Part shown: positions 53,565 to 61,514 of the stretch, in pieces
Layout: the number at the start of each line of letters is the position of its first letter
Numbering within the stretch: position 1 is the first letter of the stretch
NCBI GenBank assembly: GCA_964609965.1
Contig: CAZSTS010000009.1
Location: forward strand, 1-64,000
DNA length: 64,000 bases
Reading direction: 5' to 3'
Source of the DNA: JAHJDR01 sp964609965
Lineage (GTDB): Bacteria > UBA10199 > JADGCS01
The notes under the pieces: model-generated
Databases searched by the model: none
What the model was told of the DNA's origin: nothing
What the model saw: the letters and a program-made list of their open reading frames with translations, nothing else
Translations under genes and position numbers: made by a program

Positions 53565-53901
53565 ATATGCTCCTTGTTAAATGTTTGTCTTGCCCAATGT
53601 GGTTCACTAAAGCAGGCTTCGTGCCAAAATAGGAAAGAAATTAGAAAAAAAGCCATCCCCCTAACCAGCGAGAATGTTTAACGATTTCAGGTGTTGATAT
53701 GAGGGTGGCGACAGGCTCTATGAAAAAAACGGGGGATCAATGCCGCATAAAGGCTAAAAAACGTAGAATAAAGTGTACAAATCGAAACGACCATAAACGG
53801 CAAGGGTGAAATACGACAGTTGATTCAACTAGATATAGACCATTATAATTTGTCTACATTGTTAAGGTAGTAATATAGTGCAAAAAATGTGTTCAATCAG
53901 T
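53565..53901. other. 337-bp gap upstream of the two-gene block
   Basis: AT-rich sequence that should carry the promoter of the minus-strand pair. It includes a small hairpin (agttg / caact near 53818). No coding sequence seen. Confidence 0.5.
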
Positions 53902-54765
53902 CTATGTTTTTACCCATTTCTTTATCTGATCGTTCCTAATCACAATTCTCGTGTCTTCTCTTGTAAAGACCTTGGAAGGAAGGAAGAAGCGGCCAAAGGG
54001 CCAACGGCCGCGGTGTTTGATTTTTCCGTTTTTGATTTGAGTTAAAAACAGATGGAGCCTGTAAGCATAGCCCACATCAAGCGGGATGTCGTTGTGACAG
54101 GGCAAAAGCATGGGTTTTTCCTTTGAAACCTTGATAAGGTTATAGAGCCTTTCAAATGATTTTTCGAATTCAAATATCGAACTATCGTCAAGGTTAACAT
54201 ATAAGATGCCATTGTATATAAAATCTCCCAAAAAAAGAAGATTCATGCTTTCTTCATAAAAGATAAGGCTTCCCTTTGTATGCCCAGGCATTTTGTAGGG
54301 TTTGAAAGACCAGTCTCCGAATTTAATCCGCTGATTGAGGTTAATAAATTTGGTTGGCTTAAAGGGCTCATGGTTAGGGTCTTTTTTGAACTTTTTTGGC
54401 CAGGTTAACAGGTCTCTCAATAAATCATGGTACATGGCTGTGCCGATTTTTTCATTTTGCTTAATGTATTTTAACCATTCTGGTTTGTAGAGATAAACAT
54501 CTTTGGCTAGGTAATTAAGCCCCACATGATCACAGTGGGCATGTGTATTGAGAACGCTAAATTCTTTGATTTTTAATGCAGCTAAAAGCTTTTTGGCTAG
54601 TTTGTCATCAAGCCCTAGACCTGAGTCGATGAAAAGGGCTTTGTCTTTGTCTCTAAAAACAAAAAAACTCACATGATCAGGTTCGTGGACTTCAAATAGG
54701 TTATGCTTGAGTTCTCTGATGCGGTACCAGTTACCTACAACAGTTATATGAGAAGATTTAGACAT
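53902..54765 (-). CDS. MBL-fold metallo-hydrolase
   Basis: Metallo-beta-lactamase fold. Metal motif LNTHAHCDHVG (His75, His77, Asp79, His80), then MPGHTKGSLIF (third His) and LLFLGDFIY (bridging Asp). The conserved DSGLGLDD strand precedes the motif. 287 aa. The substrate cannot be told. Its last ten codons are repeated in the same orientation at 50949 and 49305, so its 3' end behaves like an integration target. Confidence 0.9.
   Translation of the reverse strand: MSKSSHITVVGNWYRIRELKHNLFEVHEPDHVSFFVFRDKDKALFIDSGLGLDDKLAKKLLAALKIKEFSVLNTHAHCDHVGLNYLAKDVYLYKPEWLKYIKQNEKIGTAMYHDLLRDLLTWPKKFKKDPNHEPFKPTKFINLNQRIKFGDWSFKPYKMPGHTKGSLIFYEESMNLLFLGDFIYNGILYVNLDDSSIFEFEKSFERLYNLIKVSKEKPMLLPCHNDIPLDVGYAYRLHLFLTQIKNGKIKHRGRWPFGRFFLPSKVFTREDTRIVIRNDQIKKWVKT
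53912..53936 (-). repeat. Native MBL-gene 3' end, copy C of the direct repeat
   Basis: Reference copy, coding RNDQIKKWV within the MBL hydrolase. Right boundary of a 2963-bp block that starts at copy B. Confidence 0.85.
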
Positions 54766-54815
54766 TTCAGGGAAAGGCTACTATCAAATAAATAAGATGT
54801 AAAGGGTGGCATTTG

Positions 54816-54973
54816 AACTTACCTGACCAATAATTCTTCTTCAGTCGCTGCGTTGGTCGTCACCCTGGACAAAGGCATATTAGTCGAGGCGAATGAAACT
54901 TTAGACAAGAGCTCTGCTATTGGTTCGTTAGACTGAACTTGCTCCTTTAGAAGAATTATTGGTCAGGTAAGTT
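54816..54973. mobile_element. MITE-like 158-bp element with 25-bp perfect inverted ends
   Basis: Left arm begins aacttacctgaccaataatt (54816-54840) and the right arm (54949-54973) is its exact reverse complement. The 108-bp centre has no coding sequence. No clear target duplication is visible. Sits in the gap downstream of the HtrA-like gene. Confidence 0.85.
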
Positions 54974-54988
54974 AGCTTGTGGGATTGA

Positions 54989-56362
54989 TTACTTTCTAAT
55001 CACAACATCTTGAATATTGCCAACGCCTCCTTCGGCGTTTCTGTACTGTAATGAAGAATGGTAAACAGTTAAAACAATGAGGCTGGCAGGGTCTTGAATC
55101 GCGGCTTCCCAGGCGGCTTTAAATTCTTTCACATTAGGCGTTGGTATTCCGTTGACCTTTGTCACTATAGTGTAGCGCCTAAAATTATCGAACATTATCG
55201 TGGTTTTTGTGTTATCAAAAGCAACATAAACACCTGCCCTGGTCATTTTGTTCTTTTCGATGTCTTTTGGAGTAAGGTTGGAGACTGTAAAGTTATGTGT
55301 TGTGTGAAAGGCTTCAGGACGCCCATTTGATCTAATGTTTGCTTTGAGTTGGACAGGGATGACCTTGCTGTTTCGATAAATTTCTAATTCTATATCTGGA
55401 TTTTTCCAGCTGTCTTTGATTTTTTCGTTTATGAGGTAAAGGTGTTCATCATTGTAGATCTTGTCCTTAAGAAGCAATATGTCGCCTGCTAATATTCCTG
55501 CTTTTTCAGCAGGAGAGTTTTTGTAGACATTTGTAATTTTTACACCATGCAAAGGCTGGTCTTTAAAATAATATTTTTGTAAGATTAAGGGCATAGGGCG
55601 CACAGTAAGGCCCCAATAACCATATGAAGCTGCTTTTTGCTCTTTGTGGTTTAAAATATTATCATATGTTTTTTTCACACGGTCCACAGGAATTTCATAG
55701 CCAATCAAAACACCCGTTGTTCTGTCGCCCTGAAAATGTACGGCAATGAGCTCTCCTTTTTCATTTAAAATAGGGGAGCCGCTGTTTCCTTTATTTGTGG
55801 CGGCATCTGTCTGCATGACGGGAAAAGGATACTTTCTTTTGCCTTTTTTAACGCTGTTGACGTGGCCTGTATGGACCACAATGCCTCGGCCTATTGTGTT
55901 GCCAATCGAGATCACTTTGTCTTGCACCTTTACTGTTTTAATGTCGCCCCAGGGGATAGCGGGCAATGCAGAAATTCCAATAGCATTTGTAACCTCCTTG
56001 TCTGACAAGGTTGCTGAAAACACGCAAACATCAGCGGTGTGGTCAAGCCCTATAAGCTGGACATCAAATGCAAGGGCGTTGTTGTGAGAGATAAGTTGCC
56101 ATGTAATTTCTTCAAGAGTGTCATAATCAGCAACATGCGCGTTTGAAAGAAAATGGTATGTGTGTGTGCCATCATTGTTGTTAAGGGACTTGATTGCAAA
56201 GGCTGTGCCTTCGTGTACGTAGCGAGGGTCCTTAAAATAAGTTTCGACGACAAAAACAGAATTAATGTACTTTTCTTCAATTTCTCTGATAGAAGCCCTG
56301 GCAGAGGTAGTTAATAGGCAAAAAATACAGAAAAAGATAATAGCAAAAGGTAGTTTTTTCAT
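54989..56362 (-). CDS. HtrA/DegP-like periplasmic serine protease
   Basis: S1C-family protease with cleavable signal peptide (cleavage near SARA, residue 23). Catalytic triad visible: His76 in SNAHVAD, Asp111 in HTADVCV, Ser194 in GNSGSP. One PDZ domain follows (about 270-330, GVKITNVYKNSPAEKAGILA) and a second PDZ-like region lies near the C-terminus. 457 aa. It overlaps the CDF gene by 4 bp. Confidence 0.9.
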   Translation of the reverse strand: MKKLPFAIIFFCIFCLLTTSARASIREIEEKYINSVFVVETYFKDPRYVHEGTAFAIKSLNNNDGTHTYHFLSNAHVADYDTLEEITWQLISHNNALAFDVQLIGLDHTADVCVFSATLSDKEVTNAIGISALPAIPWGDIKTVKVQDKVISIGNTIGRGIVVHTGHVNSVKKGKRKYPFPVMQTDAATNKGNSGSPILNEKGELIAVHFQGDRTTGVLIGYEIPVDRVKKTYDNILNHKEQKAASYGYWGLTVRPMPLILQKYYFKDQPLHGVKITNVYKNSPAEKAGILAGDILLLKDKIYNDEHLYLINEKIKDSWKNPDIELEIYRNSKVIPVQLKANIRSNGRPEAFHTTHNFTVSNLTPKDIEKNKMTRAGVYVAFDNTKTTIMFDNFRRYTIVTKVNGIPTPNVKEFKAAWEAAIQDPASLIVLTVYHSSLQYRNAEGGVGNIQDVVIRK

Positions 56363-57309
56363 AGTGATCCTTGGGTTTTGTTTTTTATAATGAGTTCTTC
56401 TTCAAAAGGTTCAATATGCACAATGACATCTGCTATGTTAGGGTTTGTTTCTAGCAAAGCGCGTTTAACAACAGAAGCAATGTCATGCCCTACTTTAACT
56501 GAAATATCGGGGTCTACCAAGACATGTAGGTCAACATAGATAATAGCTCCATGTTTTCTTGTGCGGAGAGCATGAAGAGATTTTACGCCAAAAATCCGTC
56601 TTGTGACTTCTTGAATTTCGATTCTTTCTTCGTCAGTCGCTGCGTTATCACTGAGTTCAGAAAGTCTTGGCCAAACAATATTCCAAGAGACCTTTAGGAT
56701 AAAGAGAGAGACAATGATTGCGCCGATGTTGTCTATGTATGCCAAACGAGGAAAGTAAGCAGCAACCCAAACCGCGAAGAGGACAGGGATAGAGCTTAAA
56801 GCATCTGTGCGGTGATGCCAGGCGTTGGCGATTAAAGAAGAAGATTGACTACGCTTGCCAATGATCTTTGTCCATTGATAAAGAATCTCTTTCAAAAAAA
56901 TCGTGGCCAAAGGACCCCAGATAGCTATCTTTAAAGGTGCATCAGTATGAGTTGTGTCAAAATTGATTATTGCATGATAAGAAATCATCACAGCTGTAAT
57001 GGCTAAAAACAAACCAAGGAAAACTGTAATAATGGATTCAATTCTTAAATGACCATAAGGGTGAGATTCGTCGGCAGGTTTTGACCAAAAACGAATACCT
57101 ATCAAAATCATAAGATCTGTTGAAAGGTCTGAAAGGCTGTGGATAGCATCGGCAATAACAGCAGAACTCGAACCGATAATTCCCACGGTAAATTTTAGTC
57201 CAGATAAAAAGAGATTGGTAAAAAGCCCAATCCAAGTGATTTTTTTTATTTGATGAATGTTTTCACCATTGAGGGCTTTGTTAGGTTTATTGTTCATACC
57301 TGATGCCAT
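56359..57309 (-). CDS. Cation diffusion facilitator transporter
   Basis: Proton-driven divalent-metal exporter. Metal-site motifs DAIHSLSD (Asp54, His57 and Asp61 region) and HHRTDALSS; SHPYGHLRIESI loop between helices. Six helices followed by a cytoplasmic ferredoxin-like domain (HGAIIYVDLHVLVDPDISV, DVIVHIEPFE). 316 aa. Metal not predictable. Operon with the HtrA-like gene suggests an envelope-stress or metal-stress context. Confidence 0.92.
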   Translation of the reverse strand: MASGMNNKPNKALNGENIHQIKKITWIGLFTNLFLSGLKFTVGIIGSSSAVIADAIHSLSDLSTDLMILIGIRFWSKPADESHPYGHLRIESIITVFLGLFLAITAVMISYHAIINFDTTHTDAPLKIAIWGPLATIFLKEILYQWTKIIGKRSQSSSLIANAWHHRTDALSSIPVLFAVWVAAYFPRLAYIDNIGAIIVSLFILKVSWNIVWPRLSELSDNAATDEERIEIQEVTRRIFGVKSLHALRTRKHGAIIYVDLHVLVDPDISVKVGHDIASVVKRALLETNPNIADVIVHIEPFEEELIIKNKTQGSL

Positions 57310-57422
57310 AATGTGGTTTGTTGAAGGCTGAGTTAGTTTAAATAAGTTATAATATCAATTAGCTAACAAGTCTCTTAGCTCGTTTGTTTACAAATATCGA
57401 GATTTTGTTTTAAGATCAAATA

Positions 57423-57857
57423 ATGAAACAATCCATAAAAATAGGGCTTTTCTTACTAATGATACTCTTGGCAAAGAATGTGCTGGCAGGTGATCAGGTT
57501 ATATTCAAGTCATCACAGCTAGATTACTCAAAAGGTGAAGAGGTTAAGCTTCTTGTTAAAAACATATCAGAAGAAAAGACGTTTGGTTTTTTTGTGACCT
57601 CTGTTGATCATCTTGTAGAAGGCGTGTGGAAAAGAATTAGATTTGATGCGTCTTGCCCCTGTCAAGCAAGGTGTAAAAAGGGGATGGCATATTTAAAGCC
57701 AGGAATAATGAGAGATATTGTATGGAACCAAAAAGATGATCAGTGTGCTTTGGTTTCTTCAGGCAAATATCGTATGATAATTCCTTTTTATAAAAAAGAA
57801 AACAAGTCCGAACAGATAAAAATCATTTCACCCACATTTCAAATCAAAAACAAATGA
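57423..57857 (+). CDS. Small secreted Ig-like protein
   Basis: 144 residues; signal peptide cleaved near VLAG (residue 22). The mature part looks like one Ig-type beta sandwich (VIFKSSQLDYSKGEEVKLLV, SGKYRMIIPFYKKEN), with a Cys cluster CPCQARCKKG that may form disulphides. Family not certain. Its stop overlaps the next gene's start by 4 bp (ATGA). Confidence 0.65.
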   Translation: MKQSIKIGLFLLMILLAKNVLAGDQVIFKSSQLDYSKGEEVKLLVKNISEEKTFGFFVTSVDHLVEGVWKRIRFDASCPCQARCKKGMAYLKPGIMRDIVWNQKDDQCALVSSGKYRMIIPFYKKENKSEQIKIISPTFQIKNK

Positions 57858-59263
57858 ACAAACTACCCATGCAAAAGAAGATAGTGCTTAAAAAAATCGG
57901 CATTGCCAAGGAGCTTGAGTCTCCTGAAAATCCAGGGGCTTTAGAAAAGCGTGTTGCTCTCAACCCTGGCGATGTTCAACAACTCATAGATTTTGGCTGT
58001 GAGGTGTTTCTCGAAAAGGGGGCAGGTGAGGGCATTGGTTATTCTGATTCTTCCTATGAAAAAGCAGGTGCTTTTTTGCAAGAACACGAAGAACTTTATT
58101 CCGAAAAAGATCTTCTCCTCAAATTCAAAGGTCCTGCGCTAGGTGATATCGATCTCATGAAAAAAGGCACCGTTCTATTTTGCATGCTCCACGCGAATTC
58201 TTTTCCAGACCGCGTCACTCAATTGAAAGGAAAACACATCATACCTCTTGCCATGGAAGCTGTTTACGAAAGTCCAAAGCATTTTCCAGATGACCAGGTA
58301 TTAGGAAAAATCTGTGTGCAAAAAACTCTAGAGAGTTTGGATGTATCGCCCAAAGAACTTAATATCTTCTTTTTGGGTTATTCTATTCATATCGAAAGCG
58401 CTCTTAAAAGGCCTGAGAATCGTTTTTTTGAATCGCTGTCCCTTTGTCATGATGCCATCAGCCCAAAAGACATAGGCCCTGTAGATAAGTCTTGTCTGTT
58501 TTTCTATGATTCCAAAGCCTATAAAGGAAATAATGAAACATTAGAATTTATCAAAGAGCACGCTTTGGCCCTCGTCGATTTTAATGAGTTCATTCTTGAT
58601 CAAGGAAAGGTTGCTATTAGAGAATATAGAGAGTCTCATGAGCCCCCTAGGCAGGGGGGGCGAAAGATAAATTGCCTACACGAAACAGGGCGCGCTGGTT
58701 GTCGGTATGGTTTTACGCTAGCAAAAGAGGTTTCAAAAAAAATAACTCACGCAAAAGAAGCTAAGGTGGTTGTTTTAGGATACGGCAATGTAGGTCTGGG
58801 CGCTGTTCATGAAGCCTATGAACAAGGCGCTCAGAAAATCTCTGTTCTAACAGAAAGAACTACGGCAAAAGGAGAGATCGAAACCTTTATTAAAGATGCC
58901 ACGATTATTGTTAATGGAGCTGAGCAGCCAAAAAGGCTTAGAGGAAAAAATTACATTATAACAAAAGAACATGTAAAAAATCTTATTCCTAAAGGTTCTG
59001 TGGTAATTGATCTCGTAGGTGGGAGCCCTACAAATCGTAGCGCTGTTGAATCAGTCATGACATGTACTTTTCTTACAGATCCTTATTTTGAAGAAGAGGG
59101 TGTTTTGTTTTCTGCTCTCTGGGGTTGGCCTATGATGGGTATGATGAAAGAATCTGGTGATAAATACAGTTCTCAGATTTTATCAGTCTTGATCGAGGAT
59201 GATGAATTGGTTGTGACAGGGATTGAAGATTCAACAGAGTCAATTAAGGGGGCGATGGTATGA
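57854..59263 (+). CDS. AlaDH/PNT-fold dehydrogenase (saccharopine or alanine dehydrogenase-like)
   Basis: N-terminal AlaDh_PNT-type domain (IGIAKELESPENPGALEKRVAL, GAGEGIGYSDSSYEKAGA) and an NAD-binding domain with VVVLGYGNVGLGA (about 310-322). Lysine-forming saccharopine dehydrogenases and alanine dehydrogenases share this fold. The central region (190-260) does not match alanine dehydrogenase well, so the substrate is open. 469 aa. An opine-type amino acid dehydrogenase is the safest call. Confidence 0.75.
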   Translation: MNKLPMQKKIVLKKIGIAKELESPENPGALEKRVALNPGDVQQLIDFGCEVFLEKGAGEGIGYSDSSYEKAGAFLQEHEELYSEKDLLLKFKGPALGDIDLMKKGTVLFCMLHANSFPDRVTQLKGKHIIPLAMEAVYESPKHFPDDQVLGKICVQKTLESLDVSPKELNIFFLGYSIHIESALKRPENRFFESLSLCHDAISPKDIGPVDKSCLFFYDSKAYKGNNETLEFIKEHALALVDFNEFILDQGKVAIREYRESHEPPRQGGRKINCLHETGRAGCRYGFTLAKEVSKKITHAKEAKVVVLGYGNVGLGAVHEAYEQGAQKISVLTERTTAKGEIETFIKDATIIVNGAEQPKRLRGKNYIITKEHVKNLIPKGSVVIDLVGGSPTNRSAVESVMTCTFLTDPYFEEEGVLFSALWGWPMMGMMKESGDKYSSQILSVLIEDDELVVTGIEDSTESIKGAMV

Positions 59264-59268
59264 TTTTT

Positions 59269-59310
59269 AGTAATGAGTGATGAGTGATGAAGAATGAAGA
59301 ATGAAGAATG
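59269..59310. repeat. Heptamer tandem repeat (6 units)
   Basis: Units agtaatg, agtgatg, agtgatg, aagaatg, aagaatg, aagaatg, starting 5 bp after the dehydrogenase stop. Confidence 0.8.
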
Positions 59311-59326
59311 AAAAAAAAACATAGAT

Positions 59327-59974
59327 ATGAAAACTATTAGACAAACGATTCTTTTATTTATACTCATTTTATCATTTCTTTCTTGTGAATCGAAAACAAG
59401 GGATTTACAGGTTGGTGATTTGATTTTTCAAGATCTTGATTGTGGTGAGATTTGTGATGCGATCGAGAAGATAACACCAGGTTACAAAGGACGGAAGTTT
59501 TCACATGTAGCCATAGTTGCAAAAAAAAAAGGTGGTGAGTGGTGGCTTATCGAAGCCTATCCACCAGAAGTAAAATTCATTAAGCTAGATGATTTTCTGA
59601 AAAGAAGCCTTGATGCCAATGGCAGATCAAATGTGATGCTTGGTCGTATGAAGAAAGAGTATCGCGCTATTGCCAAGGCGGCTGTGGGTTATGCAAAAGA
59701 ATACATTGGCAAGAAATATGACGCTGTATTTCTCATAGACAATGATACTTATTATTGTGCGGAACTTGTGTATGAGGTTTTCAAAAAAGCAAATCAAGGA
59801 ATCCCCTTTTTCAAACTAAATCCCATGACGTTCAAAGACCCTCAAACAAAGAAGATTATTCCGGTCTGGGAAAAGTACTATCAAAAACTAAAACAACCTG
59901 TTCCAGAAGGAAGACCAGGGATCAATCCTGGGAGTATTTCCGTTTCTTCAAAGCTGACAATGTCGGCGCGGTAA
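59327..59974 (+). CDS. YiiX-like permuted NlpC/P60 (papain-like) lipoprotein
   Basis: Lipobox FLSC (Cys20). GDLIFQD and the FSHVAIV block (His60) come before YYCAELVYE (Cys144), the permuted order of YiiX/YebB-type cysteine hydrolases, which act on cell-wall or amide/acyl bonds. A WWLIEAYPPEVKFI segment lies between them as in the family. 215 aa. Confidence 0.82.
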   Translation: MKTIRQTILLFILILSFLSCESKTRDLQVGDLIFQDLDCGEICDAIEKITPGYKGRKFSHVAIVAKKKGGEWWLIEAYPPEVKFIKLDDFLKRSLDANGRSNVMLGRMKKEYRAIAKAAVGYAKEYIGKKYDAVFLIDNDTYYCAELVYEVFKKANQGIPFFKLNPMTFKDPQTKKIIPVWEKYYQKLKQPVPEGRPGINPGSISVSSKLTMSAR

Positions 59975-60012
59975 TGGATGTACAAACATCAAATAACAAC
60001 AAAATCAACCTG

Positions 60013-60044
60013 TTAGAGCCCAAGAAACTTTCTTGTATTTTCTA
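60013..60044 (-). repeat. Displaced amidohydrolase 3' end, copy 3 (diverged)
   Basis: Read on the minus strand: CCLENTRKFLGL then stop, a typical amidohydrolase-2 C-terminus, comparable with FYQNAARLLGLG of the gene at 62652. DNA identity to that gene end is only about 60% over 25 bp. Confidence 0.55.
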
Positions 60045-60140
60045 AGCAACATTTTACTTTGCTCACCGATGCACGTATTAGAATACAGGGCAGAATTGGG
60101 TATATTTCCATAATAAATAGATTCAAACAAGGAGACAGAG

Positions 60141-61325
60141 ATGTCTGGTGTAAGCAGTGCGACAGTACTTCTAGCTGATATAGCGCCGCATTTTGCCCTC
60201 ACAGGGGCTTTGTTGGATAGTTTTTCCATGGACTTTAGGGCCGGACCACAGCTGCCAGTTGGTTTTAGAGAAGGAGGAGATGAGCATTTCAGAGACTCTG
60301 TTGTTACAGAGTCTTTTTGTCATGCAAGTGCAGCTGGAGCATTAGAGGCTTTGCATAAAAAGGGAGCCTGGATTTTGGATCGTAAAAAAATAGGAACGGC
60401 TCTTCTTGGCCAGGAAGAAGCCAGGGGTTTGGTAGGGCCAAACGATGGCTTACAAAGACCTCTTGTGGGGACTTTTTCTAGGTCCTGGCTTGTGCAAGAG
60501 CCTGTTCAAGGTTCCATGCGATTTGCTCAATCTATTGTGCCAACAAGATTGACAAATAAAGCCGTTGCTTATGCAGATAGTTTTTTTCTTCCGGGTGGTG
60601 TGCGATCTGTTGTCATTGCTCAAACAGGCGGGAGAGGTTCTGGCTTTAAGATAGATCGAATAGAAGATACATATGTTGATCAATGGAACAGAGAAACAAG
60701 GATTACCCAAAAACCAAAATCAGATAAATTGGTTTCATCGGCCATGGTTTCAGGAGTAGATTTTTTTAGTCTTATTTCTTCAATCGTTTCTCCCTCTGGT
60801 GATCTTCGCCTTAAAGGTTTAGAAGGTCGAGAACATTGGCAGGCCCTAACTCAGGCAGCACTCCTATTTTCAGCGGAGCTTTTAGTGGCTCAAGGAGGGG
60901 GCGGGACAATTAAGATTTCCTCTTCTGCATCTGGAGGGGACCGGCCTGAGCTTGTGTTAATAAGATTGGAAAATGGCAAGTTTCGAGTAAAGGGTGTAGA
61001 AGGAGACGCTTATACAATTGATGATGTTATGGGAGAGCTCACTTCATGGTGGGCAGTAAACGACTATTATCCGAATAAACTGCAGGTGACAATAAGACCA
61101 AGAGGAACCCCTCAAACCATGCGCATCCGCTACAACGCACCTATTCAAAAGGATCTTAGTAATTCTTATGATGTTTGCTTTGAACACAGAAGGCCCTTGT
61201 TTCTAGATGGAGCTGAAATGCCAGACTTGGTTTTCAATTTATTGAGAGGTGTACAAGAGTTGATTTGGGTTCGTAATGAGCAGGCAGAAGAAGTCTATGC
61301 AGGGCTCATGATACCTAGAAATTAA
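60141..61325 (+). CDS. Hypothetical protein
   Basis: 394 residues with AAGGAG ribosome site. Contains GVSSATVLLADIAPHFALTG, ESFCHASAAGALEALHKKGAW, LLVAQGGGGTIKISSSASGG and TMRIRYNAPIQKDL. I recognise no family and no catalytic motif. Its stop codon coincides with the stop of a displaced amidohydrolase end (copy 1), and copy 3 lies upstream, so it appears to be the only gene of an inserted block. Confidence 0.65.
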   Translation: MSGVSSATVLLADIAPHFALTGALLDSFSMDFRAGPQLPVGFREGGDEHFRDSVVTESFCHASAAGALEALHKKGAWILDRKKIGTALLGQEEARGLVGPNDGLQRPLVGTFSRSWLVQEPVQGSMRFAQSIVPTRLTNKAVAYADSFFLPGGVRSVVIAQTGGRGSGFKIDRIEDTYVDQWNRETRITQKPKSDKLVSSAMVSGVDFFSLISSIVSPSGDLRLKGLEGREHWQALTQAALLFSAELLVAQGGGGTIKISSSASGGDRPELVLIRLENGKFRVKGVEGDAYTIDDVMGELTSWWAVNDYYPNKLQVTIRPRGTPQTMRIRYNAPIQKDLSNSYDVCFEHRRPLFLDGAEMPDLVFNLLRGVQELIWVRNEQAEEVYAGLMIPRN

Positions 61326-61355
61326 GCAATTCCTAAAAGCCTTGCTGTGTTTTGA
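61321..61355 (-). repeat. Displaced amidohydrolase 3' end, copy 1
   Basis: 30 of 35 bp match the amidohydrolase 3' end at 62651. Minus-strand reading QNTARLLGIA then stop; native QNAARLLGLG then stop. Confidence 0.85.
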
Positions 61356-61514
61356 ATCTACCATATTTCTTTTTGGCCACAAGTGTGCCCGCCTTTTCAG
61401 AATGAAAGGCATAAATCGTTCTGGTAATGTTGACATTGTTTAAAAGAATTATCTAATAACACTTGGCGGTGCAGAAACAATAACTACACATTGGGTCGCT
61501 TCGAGGAGTTTCTT

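Noticed and set aside
56622..56650. Relation between a 13-bp match in the CDF gene and the centre of the MITE-like element (cagtcgctgcgtt)
   Set aside because: Too short, and the CDF coding sequence there is normal for the family; chance is sufficient.
60005..60229. 74-residue minus-strand ORF over the displaced amidohydrolase end
   Set aside because: It is in a different frame from the amidohydrolase-like peptide and mostly overlaps the 60141 gene.
61239..61436. 65-residue minus-strand ORF over copy 1
   Set aside because: Wrong frame for the amidohydrolase-like end, no ribosome site, overlaps a better gene.
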